From Pseudozyma flocculosa PF-1 (taxonomy: Eukaryota; Basidiomycota; Ustilaginomycetes; Ustilaginales; Ustilaginaceae), in assembly GCF_000417875.1 (NCBI RefSeq), contig NW_006920869.1, positions 1,233,759 through 1,297,758 of the forward strand: a DNA stretch of 64,000 bases, read 5' to 3'. The notes under the pieces are model-generated. The model did not search any database and was not told the DNA's origin. It was given only the letters and a program-made list of their open reading frames with translations. The position numbers and the translations under genes are program-made. Shown here piece after piece: positions 21,350-31,700 of the stretch (position 1 is the stretch's first letter; every line of letters starts with the position of its first letter).

Positions 21350-23791
21350 ATGCCGGACTACCTCGCCGAGGGGTTCGACCCGAACTCGCTCAAGATGGCG
21401 CAGCTCCGCTCCCTCCTCTTTCAGCACGACGTTCACCCGTCCAGCACGGCGAGAAAGGCCGACCTCGTCGCCGAATTCAACCGCCACATTGCGCCCCTGG
21501 CTCCCGAGCTGCGGTCGCGCAACAACACCGTAGTCGCAAGCTCCAGCGGCATCATCGATCTGCGAGCTCAGCGCACCGACGACTCGAGCGCCGATGACTC
21601 GCCAGCCAAAGCACCTCGCAGGGGCCTTCCTTCTCTGGCCGCACGGACGAGCACCGCAGCTTCCAGGAACGAGCCCGAGACCAGCGCGGCTCAGCCAGCG
21701 CAGGTAGCTGAGGCGCCAGTCAAGAGGCCACGAGGCAGGCCGAGGAAGTCGGCGCCGGCTACCGTTGCAGCGAGCCGCCAATCGCCAACGAAAGAAGTCT
21801 CGTTCGACGTCCAGGAGCAAAGTGGCAGCAAGAGGTCGGAAGACAGGTCAGGCAGGGACGAGTCGGGCTTTTCGGACTACAATCCATTCCAGAGCGGCAG
21901 CGAAGCCTCGCCCGAGGTCGGACCGGCCGCCAAGGCCGCCGCCGCTGCGCGTCGGGCGCGACGCAAGACAATGGGCGAGCCGTCCTCGAGGCTGGCCATG
22001 CGCTCCGACGATGACGAAGACGACGAGGATAAGGACAAGGACGAGGACAGGGACCGCGCACCGATCCGCAAGGCATCGTCCAAGAAGGCAGCAGTGCCAA
22101 GGAGCTCGACCGTACCGGCGCTCAAGAACTACATGGACCCCAGTGTCATTGCGGCCACGCCGCCGCGCATCATCGGCGACGCGCTCAAGAGGGGTAGAGA
22201 GCTCTTCTCGCCTTCGCGATCGCTCGGTCCGGAAGACGAGAATCAGGATGCAGCTTTCGCCGTCGGCAACGGAAAGGTCAAGCACGAAGACGAGTCAAAA
22301 TGGGGCTCAGAGAGCAGCGTGAGCCCCCCGCTCGCTCCGACCAGTCCCTCTCCCGTTGCCTCGCCCAGGCCGCCCGCCAAGCGTCGCACCTCTAAGCGCT
22401 ACGCGTATGAGGACTTGACGACGTCGCAGAAGAGCTCGCAGCTGCTGTGGGTGATTCTCGTGGGCGTCGTCGCATTCTGGGCCTTGTGGTACACCCGAGA
22501 GAGCAGGACGATTGGCTACTGCGACACGGGCTCGACGACCAACTCGTTGCTGATCCAGCGCGAGCTGGAGGCCCAGGCTGCAGCCGCTGCATCCCGCGCG
22601 GCCCTCGCAGAGGGGCAGCAGCACGACGACGACGACGACGAATCGGCCTTGGCTGGCCAGATCGTGCCCGACTTCCTCCGCCCAACCTGCACGCCGTGCC
22701 CCGACAACGCCGTTTGCAAGGACACCAGGCTGCTCGGCTGCATTTCGCCGGACTACGTCGTCGAGCACGCGTGGCTCGACAATGTGCCACTGAGCGGCCT
22801 CCTCTTGCCGCTCGGCTGGGTGCGACCCTCTTGCGTGCCCGACACCGCCAAGCTGGTCCTGGCCGCGGATCTCGCATCGTCCATCAACATTCGGCTGGCC
22901 AAGTGGAAGGGCGAGGTCGTGTGTGGCAAGCAGGGGCCCCACGCCAGCGTCGCAGCACTCGTCAAGAAGGGCTCGCGCCCCGAGCTGCGCTACGCGCTGC
23001 CGGAGCCGCTGGTGCGTCAGGTGATGTTCGATTCCCGCGACCGCGGCAGGGTCTCGGAGGAGCTGTTCGAGCAGCTGTGGGACCTGGCCATGGAGGATGT
23101 GGTCGACTCGGACGGAAACGTCATCCGCATCGCCAGCAACTCGAGCGATCCAGCTTTGGCGATGGCGGAGCCGCTTCTTGCAGCGCGTGCTCCGATCCTC
23201 TCGATTGGATGCCGTTCGCGCCTTGCGGTGCGCGCCTTGATTGAGCGGACGTGGATCTACGCTGCCCTGTTGGCCTCTGCCTTGATCGCCGGCTCTGTCC
23301 TGAGCCGCCGACGAAAGGCGATGCGCGACGAGAAGCGCAAGGTGACCGAGCTGGTGCAGGTGGCGTTGGAACGGCTGCAGGAGCAGGACCACCTGCACTC
23401 GGTCGATCCCGTCAGCCACCCAGAGTCGGCCATGCCGACGTCGCACCTGCGCGATCACGTCCTGCGCTCCGAGCACTCGAGGAGCGCGCGCCAGCGGCTC
23501 TGGAAGAAAGTGGCCAACATCGTCGAGGAAAACTCAAACGTGCGCACCAACGAGGTCAAGTGGCGCGGCGAGTACCAGCGAGTGTGGGAGTGGGTCGGCG
23601 TCGCTGGTGTTGGTGTCGGTGCCGGCACGAGCCAGGCGGGCACTCCGGCGCAGAAGCGCCTCTACCCATCGCAAGACAAGCGATCCAGGAGGTCGTTGGC
23701 GGTGGCGGCGTCGATGGACGACGGGGACGTCGACGACGAGTTGAAGCAGCTTGCCTACGAAGTGGACGACAGCCCGCTCAAGGCGAGGTGA
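21350..23791 (+). CDS. SRC1: Inner nuclear membrane protein Src1/Heh1 (HeH/LEM and Man1-Src1 C-terminal domains)
   Basis: Intronless, 813 residues from the ATG giving MPDYLAEGFDPNSLKMAQLR. Residues 1-48 form the helix-extension-helix motif (LKMAQLRSLLFQHDVHPSS, then ARKADLVAEFNRHI), the fungal LEM-like domain that contacts chromatin. A long basic/acidic nucleoplasmic linker follows, with an AT-hook-like KRPRGRPRKS and runs of Asp/Glu/Lys. Transmembrane helix 1 is near residue 363 (LLWVILVGVVAFWALWY) and helix 2 near residue 635 (IYAALLASALIAGSVL). Between them is a Cys-containing lumenal domain (PTCTPCPDNAVC). After helix 2 comes the winged-helix MSC domain ending in the WRGEYQRVWEW block. 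This order is the standard Src1/Heh1 architecture. The protein acts in nuclear envelope and pore quality control and rDNA tethering. The 3' end converges with the carrier gene. Confidence 0.93.
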   Translation: MPDYLAEGFDPNSLKMAQLRSLLFQHDVHPSSTARKADLVAEFNRHIAPLAPELRSRNNTVVASSSGIIDLRAQRTDDSSADDSPAKAPRRGLPSLAARTSTAASRNEPETSAAQPAQVAEAPVKRPRGRPRKSAPATVAASRQSPTKEVSFDVQEQSGSKRSEDRSGRDESGFSDYNPFQSGSEASPEVGPAAKAAAAARRARRKTMGEPSSRLAMRSDDDEDDEDKDKDEDRDRAPIRKASSKKAAVPRSSTVPALKNYMDPSVIAATPPRIIGDALKRGRELFSPSRSLGPEDENQDAAFAVGNGKVKHEDESKWGSESSVSPPLAPTSPSPVASPRPPAKRRTSKRYAYEDLTTSQKSSQLLWVILVGVVAFWALWYTRESRTIGYCDTGSTTNSLLIQRELEAQAAAAASRAALAEGQQHDDDDDESALAGQIVPDFLRPTCTPCPDNAVCKDTRLLGCISPDYVVEHAWLDNVPLSGLLLPLGWVRPSCVPDTAKLVLAADLASSINIRLAKWKGEVVCGKQGPHASVAALVKKGSRPELRYALPEPLVRQVMFDSRDRGRVSEELFEQLWDLAMEDVVDSDGNVIRIASNSSDPALAMAEPLLAARAPILSIGCRSRLAVRALIERTWIYAALLASALIAGSVLSRRRKAMRDEKRKVTELVQVALERLQEQDHLHSVDPVSHPESAMPTSHLRDHVLRSEHSRSARQRLWKKVANIVEENSNVRTNEVKWRGEYQRVWEWVGVAGVGVGAGTSQAGTPAQKRLYPSQDKRSRRSLAVAASMDDGDVDDELKQLAYEVDDSPLKAR

Positions 23792-24237
23792 AGGCGGTTT
23801 CCGCCTTGGCCCGGTCCGATACCCTCAATCCTCAGGTCGCCCTTTACGCCAGCCCTCTACGCCAGCGCCGGCCAGCGTCCCATTCCCGATCGATCTACCT
23901 TATCCCGACCCTTCTCGATCTCGATCCCGTCTCTCCCCCACGAGCATGTAGCCGTTGCGATCGGATTGCCACCTCCTCGTCACTCGAAGAGACGTCCCGT
24001 TCGGTCGCAGCATCGATCCGTTTCCCCCCCGCATGTAACGTAGTCTAGTAGTAGCTTTCCTGACTCCTTCCCCGCCCCTGATTCTACCCCTCTGATCCGC
24101 TGGGCCCCATCTCGTAATGACACACACAAAAAGGTAGCCGGCGACGGCATCGCCCATCACGATCACCCACATGGCATTGCAGGCGAGCAAGCAAGCAAGC
24201 TCGTAGCTCATACGTGAACGCATCGGAGAGAACAGTC
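23792..24237. other. Convergent 3' region between Src1 and the carrier gene
   Basis: 446 bases with no protein-like frames. Both flanking genes end here. Confidence 0.6.
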
Positions 24238-26001
24238 CTAGTCGATATCGCTGAGCAAGCGGCCAACGACCTCAAAGCTGGCAATCATGACGCCGCAAGC
24301 CGGGGCGACTTTGGCGGTGCGAGGGCTGAGACCACGGAAGAGGCCCGGTAGACCTTCCTTGTGCAGGATCTGCTTCATGGTCCCGAACACGCCGACGTGC
24401 TTGGCACCGCCCCCACCGCGTGCGCGCAGCGTGGCAGAGAGCCTCTTGTCCTCGCCCCCTCGACCGCCAGGGACGACGACGTGGTCGGCCTGCAGACGCG
24501 TCTTGACCAGGTCGAAAGGATGCGTCACGACGGCAGCGACGCTACCGCTCAGTGCGCCGCTGAAGAAGGCGATTCCAAACTCTTCGCCGCTCCCCTGCGC
24601 ATTGCCCTCTCCCAACCCGCCGCCGGTGAGGATGCGCTTGCACGACTCGTAGCCGGCAAAGTAGATGGCGGAAAAGGGGACGTCCCTCCACAGCGTCGGC
24701 GACAGGCCGCGCCACAGGATCAACGGTCCCTCGCGCGAGGTGCGCATCTCGTGCACCAGCGTGCCGAGGATCGAGGTGAGCGACGAACTCGACCGCGGCG
24801 CCGACTGCTGCCGCGTCCGGATCAGCTCGAGGGGCGTGACGAGCGTGGCCGAGATGCCGCGCGCCGTAGCTCCCGCCACGAGCGAGGCTATGAGCGAGTG
24901 CGGCGTAATGGCCGATAGCGACGGTGTCCGCTTGACGGTGCCGTCGCTCGACTGCGACTGGGAGCGCTCCTCGAAGTGCGCCTGCACCTCGGCAATGTCC
25001 TCGTTGGCCAGCAGGATCGACCGGAAGTAGTCGTAGCACGTCATGTAGGTCACCTGCGACGGGATCGTCATGGCCACCGTCGGCACCAGCCCTCGCCAGA
25101 GCCCGCGGATGCCCTCGGTGCGGCCCACTTTGATGACGCCGTCCCACAGCCCCGTCAGGCGCCCCTGCTGCGCGGCGGCGGCCTCGAGCTCTTTGGCCGC
25201 CACGCTGCGGTCCGGGAACGCGCATGCGCAGGACGATGCGCCGTTGGCGATGGTCGCCGATGGGCTCGGATGGGTGTAGGCGTTGGGTGCCGGCGGAGGC
25301 GAGGGGAGGATGCGGACCGAGGAGCGTGGCGTGGCTGAGGCCGAAAACGAGGAGGTGTGGTTGGCAGAGTGTGAGAGCGAGGATCTCGTCGCCGCACGGA
25401 GCGAGCGGGACTGCTTGTGTGCGGTCGAGGACGACGAGGAGGGCTGCCTCGGATCGTACCGACATGTCAAGGACTGCTCCTGGCTGTTGGCGGTGAAGAA
25501 GGTCTGCTGGCAGCAGGTGGCGGGATGCGCCCCCATGGACCCGATGCCGGCGTACCTCGATGCGGTGGCTGCACGAGCGGCTGCCGAAGAGGGCGATAAT
25601 GCCGCCGTCGAGGCTGAAGCGGACGCTGATGCGGCGGGAGTGGGATGGGGTGCGCTGAATGCAGTCGTGGGCAGGTGGCTCGAGGGTACGAAGAGAGGCT
25701 CGGGGGCCGACTGTGTCTGGAGGCGGGTCTTGATGACGTCAAAGGGGGTCATGAGGAGCGAGGTGGTGACGGCGCCCGTTACCGCGGCGATGGCCTTCTT
25801 TGAGCGGGTGACGGGTTTCCGTGGTCGTGGCTTTGGAGAGCCATCGTGGTCGTCGAGGGTGACGGACGAGGTGGACGCTACGGGCTGGTGGCGGCGAGGA
25901 TGTTCGAGGCTGGTGGATGCCATCGAGGGGAAGGCCTCGGGCTCGATGCTGTCGAAGCGGTGCGCCTCGGCGGCGCGATGGTGGCGCGAAGAGGCCGACA
26001 T
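24238..26001 (-). CDS. MTM1: Mitochondrial carrier of the Mtm1/SLC25A39-SLC25A40 type
   Basis: Intronless, 587 residues; the start chosen gives MSASSRHHRAAEAH. Three carrier repeats are visible through the signatures TPFDVIKTR (residues 85-93), TPLELIRTR and HPFDLVKTR. The first repeat is split by a 185-residue low-complexity insertion (about 96-280). The AR-G-S-TLVTPLELIRTR helix and the WRDVPFSAIYF block are typical of the Mtm1 group. In animals this group imports glutathione into mitochondria; in yeast it is linked to manganese loading of Sod2 and to iron homeostasis. Cysteines sit in the inserted loop (C163, C164, C180, C258, C260). The human relative SLC25A39 uses cysteines in the equivalent loop for iron-sulphur-dependent turnover. 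Whether these are equivalent is an inference. The gene is divergent from Sgf29. Confidence 0.88.
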   Translation of the reverse strand: MSASSRHHRAAEAHRFDSIEPEAFPSMASTSLEHPRRHQPVASTSSVTLDDHDGSPKPRPRKPVTRSKKAIAAVTGAVTTSLLMTPFDVIKTRLQTQSAPEPLFVPSSHLPTTAFSAPHPTPAASASASASTAALSPSSAAARAATASRYAGIGSMGAHPATCCQQTFFTANSQEQSLTCRYDPRQPSSSSSTAHKQSRSLRAATRSSLSHSANHTSSFSASATPRSSVRILPSPPPAPNAYTHPSPSATIANGASSCACAFPDRSVAAKELEAAAAQQGRLTGLWDGVIKVGRTEGIRGLWRGLVPTVAMTIPSQVTYMTCYDYFRSILLANEDIAEVQAHFEERSQSQSSDGTVKRTPSLSAITPHSLIASLVAGATARGISATLVTPLELIRTRQQSAPRSSSSLTSILGTLVHEMRTSREGPLILWRGLSPTLWRDVPFSAIYFAGYESCKRILTGGGLGEGNAQGSGEEFGIAFFSGALSGSVAAVVTHPFDLVKTRLQADHVVVPGGRGGEDKRLSATLRARGGGGAKHVGVFGTMKQILHKEGLPGLFRGLSPRTAKVAPACGVMIASFEVVGRLLSDID

Positions 26002-26749
26002 GGCGGCAGAGGCCGGGAAAGCGTGGTTGCCACCTTGCCCGGCGAGGTCGAGAGGCGGTTGATGCTGGGGTCTGAGTGGCAACGTTGAGAATCCGCTGCG
26101 ACGGGCGACGGTGGCTGTGATGGCAATAGGCGTCTGTTGGGTGCAAAGCGGTAGTGACGGAGGCAGAAGGGAAGGCGACCTGCTCAAAGGATGTGTAGGT
26201 CGTAGGAGAGGCTGATGGAGGATGCGAGGGAAGACGGATGATGACAGGTGGTCAAGAGGGATGGCATTTCGGCCATGGCCATTCAGCGAGGCTCGGGCGG
26301 CGGGCGGCTCTCTGACGGAAACGGGTGGCAGCGTCATTTCTTCTTTTTGTGAGTGGGCCATCTGGCACCTGGCTGGCTGGCTGGCTGCCAGCTTGGCCCG
26401 CCTGACCCAATCCACCTGCGAACTTCGGCCAACCCGCCGAGTCAGCCGTCTCTCGCCTTTGTGGAGGCGGATTCTTTTTCTCGGACGAGAGATGATCAGT
26501 TGGGGTTTTGGTCTCGAGTCGCCGACAGCCAGCCAGGCCAGGGTCCCCCCCGCTAGTCGGGTCGGCCTCCACGACGCGTTGCAGCGCGAGCTCAGCCCGG
26601 AACGCATTGGCCAGCCTCCCACCACCACCATCAAGCCAACACCGTCCATCCTTCTACCGCCTCTTGGCCTCTGCCATTTGACATCGCTTTCCCCAATCCC
26701 CATCATCCTATCCTGTGCTTCATCTCGATCCATATCCATACCTGTCCCC
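26002..26749. promoter_or_regulatory. Bidirectional promoter, Mtm1-like carrier / Sgf29
   Basis: 748 bases between divergent ATGs. A CCAGCCAGGCCAGG element lies at about 26527-26542 and GGCTGGCTGGCTG at about 26370. There is a pyrimidine-rich stretch close to the Sgf29 start. Confidence 0.5.
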
Positions 26750-28514
26750 ATGGCCTCTAGGCAGAGAAAGGACCGCCTGGCCCAGTCGGGCTCCGAGGGT
26801 GAGTGCCCCTCCAGTCCGCCACGCTGCTACTCTTCACCCCGCTCCACATGTGCCAACCACGCTTCGCCCTTCCCTCGACCCTCGCAGAGGTACAGCTGTG
26901 GCACGGAGTGCGCACCCACCTCCGCACAATCGAACGCATCCGACTCGCAGCCCAGGACCGCTCCGGCATCGCAGAGACGCTCCGCAACGACCTCATCGTC
27001 CTCCGCGAAAAGCGCGCCGCCGGCGACGAGTACAAGTCCAAACGCAGGAGGCTAGACGATATCTGCACAGAGCTCAGGCAAAAGACCATCGAGGAGCAGA
27101 CGTGGGTGTCGTCCGGGGTTGGCGCCTTACGTTCGCACCTTGTCAAATGCACGATGAGCTGACCGCCCGCACCAATTCACCGAACTCGCTCATAGAGCTG
27201 TCGATGCGGCGCTCGAAAAGCTCGGCATATTGACCGCGCTAAGGAGCTCGACCGATCCTGGAGGTGAGCACGACGGCGGGTACGATCCTTGCCCCCCTGA
27301 ACTTCGAGCTGCCCCTGATCCGGCTCCTCTTGCACCCGCTCCCATCGCCCGCCCGCCCGACCGCCACGCAGACCATGCCATGACGCGTGGCAGCTCGTCT
27401 TCGGGCATATCGACGCCTGTTTCGCGCTCCAAGCTCGCCGACGACCGCTACGGAAGCAGCGCCAGCAAGGCAAAGGGCACCCTTGGAACCACGCGTCGCT
27501 CCTACTCGACTAACACCGGCCTGGCCGGCTCCAGCCTCAGGGACTCTGCAGGCGCAGGGAGCACCAACGGCGCGCTATCGCAGCCGTCCGGCAGCGGCGG
27601 TAGCGGCGGTGCGAGCAGCAGCGCTGGTGGCGTGGATCCGGCACGAGCGAGGAGGGAAGCGCTTGCGCACCAGTTGCCGCTGCAGAAGGGTCGCAAGGTG
27701 GCCTTCAGGCAACCGGTCAAAAAGGCCGCACCAGGCGCAGCGGGTGCTGGGGCAGCAGGAGGGCCAATCGCGGGCGCTGGCGATGCCGCAGCTGCGGCGG
27801 GTCTGCTGCCGGGCGAGGAGGACGGCGAGACCTGGATCATGGCCACCGTCATCGAATGCATCAACAACGATCGCAACCGGTGCGTCTACGAAATGTTCCT
27901 GTCGATGGTCTGGCGAGGCGGCTGACCTGACCTTGTCCTGCCGCGCTCTTCACCCTCGCAGCTACGTCGTCCAGGATGCGGAAGAAGAAGGACCGCTCGG
28001 ACCGTAGGTATCTGCCTTGGTGCCTGCATCTGACTGCAAGGGCGACTGACGAAGGCTGACTGATCGACGACGCTCGTCCGTCACCCCTGCACAGGACCTG
28101 GAACACGACGCTCAAGGCCATTGTACCGCTGCCAGAGAGCGTCTCGACGCTGCCTCCCATCGACTACCCGGTCGGGGCGCAGGTGATGGGACTGTACCCG
28201 GACACGTCTTGCTTCTACCGCGCCACCGTGCAAGGAGGAGGACCAGGCATCCTTCGTCCGACGCCAGTCAGCAAGGTACGCATCCGTTGCCAGTTCCTTC
28301 CGTTCGATCCTGCTGGTTCCCGCCCTGTTGGCGCGTGAGCAATGCTGACCTGACCGAACTCGAACCATCTACCCTACATTTCGGCCCGCTCCCGCAGCTC
28401 ATCAAGAGAGAGCAGGAACTGTTGAACGCCAACTACCAACTCATCTTTGAAGACGACGGCGACGTCGTGCGGCTCGTGCCCGCCTTTCTCGTCGTAGAGC
28501 GGCCGAGGACTTGA
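26750..28514 (+). CDS. SGF29: SAGA complex histone reader Sgf29 (tandem Tudor domain)
   Basis: Seven exons: 26750-26798, 26888-27101, 27196-27263, 27372-27879, 27962-28003, 28095-28275 and 28398-28514. Phases close exactly to 392 residues. The N-terminus is helical (VQLWHGVRTHLRTIERIR; ALEKLGILTALR) and mediates SAGA attachment. The middle is a Ser/Ala/Gly-rich linker. The C-terminus is the SGF29 tandem Tudor domain: GRKVAFRQ, ETWIMATVIEC, RYVVQDAEEEG, AIVPLPE, VMGLYPDTSCFYRATV, YQLIFEDDGD and ending in FLVVERP. These blocks line the H3K4me2/3 pocket in known Sgf29 structures. The protein recruits SAGA acetyltransferase to methylated promoters. The third intron (108 bases, 27264-27371) is a multiple of three without an in-frame stop, so its retention would keep the frame. 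Confidence 0.93.
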
Positions 28515-28760
28515 CGTCTTTCCCACCGCACTCTCCTTCGTTTCTTCTTAGGCCATTTAGCACTCTAGCACAGACCGGCTACCACGGTCGTATCGCCGTG
28601 TAGCAACGGTACCTATACCCGTACACATTCATCCATCGATCGACGGCAGGTTGTCCATGGCAAAGAGGGGGCCGGACGAAGTTTGGAGCGTACAAAAAGT
28701 GTCTTCCAAGAGGTAAGTCCGGGAGCGGGCGGAGGGCGGGTAGGTGGCTCAACGACAGCG
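28515..28760. other. Convergent 3' region between Sgf29 and the copper ATPase
   Basis: 246 bases of 3' flank for both genes; nothing else is seen. Confidence 0.6.
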
Positions 28761-31700
28761 TCAAGCCACGTCGTCCGAGGCGATGGGCTGGTACTGCGCC
28801 GAGCCAGGTGCGGTAGCGGGAGCATTGAGCCGAGTCCTGGACCGGCGCGAGCCGACGAGGGACGCCAAGGACGTCTCGACACGACCGAGGACCTGGAAGC
28901 CCAGATCCTGGACATTGGAAACGACCCGCGCAAACGCCCCCGCCTCGCCCTCGCCGACGGCAGCCACGTGTCCTGCCTCCCTCGCCCTCCTTTCCTCCTC
29001 CTCTTCCTCCTCATCACCGCTGTCATCCTGATCAACGAACGCGACGGCAAGTTCGCGCGGACGTCTCCAGAACTTGAGGGTAAGGCTGCTCAGCACGACG
29101 CTGACGCTCGAAAACGCCATGGCCGCCGCGGCCATCATGGGCGGTAGACTGTACCCCCACGGCAGAAAGACGCCCATGGCCAGGGGTATGCCCACCAGGT
29201 TGTACATGGTGGCCCACAGGAAGTTGAGGCGGATCTGCGCGAAAATGCGCCGCGAGAGGTGGATCGACGCCGCCACGTCGAGCAGGTTGGAGCGCATCAG
29301 CACTATCGACGCCGCCTCGATGGCCACGTCGGATCCCGTCCCCAGCGCGATGCCCAGGTCGGCCGAGGCCAGCGCGGGCGAGTCGTTGATTCCATCGCCC
29401 ACCATGGCGATCAGCGCGCGGTTCTCGCGGAAGAGCTTGCTGCGCCCGCCTCGCGCACCGCCTCCGCTGCCGCTGCCGAGGAGGGATGAGAACCACGACC
29501 CATCGTCTTGGCCATTTGCGAGTCGGATCGGTCCCGTACGCCCGCCCTGCCCCTCGAGGTCGCCTGCCAACGGCTCGATGCCCTGCGCCTCTTGACGCAG
29601 CTGCAGGATAAGGTCGCGCTTGCCGCTCGGGCTCATCTCGGCGTAGATGTCGTCGGCGTCCATCTCGAGCTCGCGACCAAATGCCTGGGCGGTGACCCTC
29701 GAATCGCCCGTGACCATGCCGCACCGGATGCCCATGCGCCGCAACGCCGTGAGCGTGGCCAACGCCTCGGGCTTCAGCCGATCGCTCAGGCTGAGCGCGA
29801 GCGCGAGCGTGCCGTCGATGCTTGCAAAGACGACGGTGCGGCCGCGCGACTGCTCTCGCCTCGAGTAGTCGAGCATGGCCGCCGGCACCGACCCGGGCCG
29901 CTCGGCGACGAACTCGAGGACGCCGATACGGACGACGTGGTCGGTCAGCGTCTCTTGAAGGCCAATGCGGCACTGAATGCCCTTGCCCGTTGTGCTCTTG
30001 AAGTCGCTGATGCTGACGTCGGGGAACGTGACGCTGTCCTGCTGCTGCGTGCCGGGGAGGAGCGAGGCAGGTGCGTCTGCAGAGGGCTTTGCAGGCACCG
30101 TGCTGGACAGACCGATGCTGCGATGCGCGTACCGGGCCAGGGCTCGAGCCAGTGGGTGCTCGCTCCGCGACTCGGCCGCCCCAACCATCTGCAGCGTCTG
30201 CCTCTTGGACAGGCCACCGATGACGACCGTGTCGAGGTCGCTGGTCGACTGTGCGGCGACCGGCGAAGGGTCCTGCGCATTGCCGTCGGTCCAGAAGACG
30301 CCGCTTACCGACAGCTTGCCCCTCGTCAGCGTGCCCGTCTTGTCAAACAGCATCCGCCTGACGCCGCTGCTCGCCTCGAGCGGGCCTCCGCCCTTGATCA
30401 GAATGCCGTTCTGGGCGCCGACCCCTGTGCCGACCATGACGGCGGTGGGCGTCGAGAGGCCGAGGGCGCACGGGCAGGCGACGACGATGACGCTGATGCA
30501 CAGCTTGAGGCAGACCATGAACTTGGTGACGCCCTGCTGGTTGAAGATGGACGGCAGCGCCGGGCCCGAGATGAGGTGCGCAATCACCATCCAGGCGATA
30601 AAGGTCAGGGCGCCGAGGCCGACGACGGTGGGCACAAAGTAGCCCGCCACCTTGTCGGCGAAGGCCTGGATGGGCGCCTTGGATGTCTGCGCCTCGTCGA
30701 CCAGCTTGACAATCTGGGCGAGGCTGGTGTCCTTGCCGGCGCGCTGCACGAGAAAGTCAAAGGTGCCGGTGCCGTTGACGGTGCCGCCAATGACCTGGCT
30801 GCCGACGACCTTGTGGATCGGCACGGCCTCGCCCGTCACCATGCTCTCGTCGACCGTCGACTCGCCGCGGACAATGACGCCGTCGGCGACAATCTTTTCT
30901 CCGGGCACGACCTTGACGTAGTCGCCCCGCTGGATGAGCTCCGAGGCCACCTTCTTCTCCACCTTGCCCTCGAGACCGTCCGAGTAGATGGTCGCCGAGG
31001 TTGGGGTGAGGCCAATGAGCCGCGACAGCGCCTCGCTCGTCTTACCCTTGGCGGCATTCTCCAAGAAGCGCCCGAAGGACACAAACGTGATGAGCATCGT
31101 CGAGGTGTCGAAGAAGGTGGCAGGCTTGGTGCACCTGCCGTCGATGCCGGCTGCGCCCATAGCCATGTCCATCCCGCGCTGGACGATATGCGCGACGGCC
31201 GAGGTGGCTGCGGCGGGCGTGGTGGCTACAGCTGAGGCCGGTGCGACCTCGTGTCGGCACAGTAGGCCGGCCAGCATCGAAAACGAGCTAAAGGTGAAGG
31301 CGGCGGTGGTGCCGATGACGACCAGCACGTCCATGGTGGCGCTGCCGTGCTTGATGGCCTTCCATGAAGTCCGGTAGAACCTGCGACCGATGCCAAACTG
31401 GACGGGTATCGTGAGGCCAAGGCAGAGGAGGTCCTGGAGGTAGGAATTGGCGATGGGCTGCCACCAGAGGATCGACCGAGACCACTGCCACTTTGGCAGC
31501 ACCATCGACAGGCAGAAGACCGGCACGGCCATCGACAGCGAGAAGAGGAAGGCGGATCTCCACTCTGCGATCTCCTTGATCCTGCCGAGCGAGGCGAGCT
31601 GCGTCGTGTCGCGCTCGTCGGAGACGACGGCGTCGAAGCCGAGGTCCTCGATACTCTCCACGAGGTCGCGCACCCCAAGCAGAGCCTTGTCGTACTCGAT

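Noticed and set aside
29508..31235. Long plus-strand open frame (575 codons) opposite the copper ATPase
   Set aside because: It is antisense to the catalytic core of Ccc2; composition is Arg/Asp/Ala-rich without motifs.
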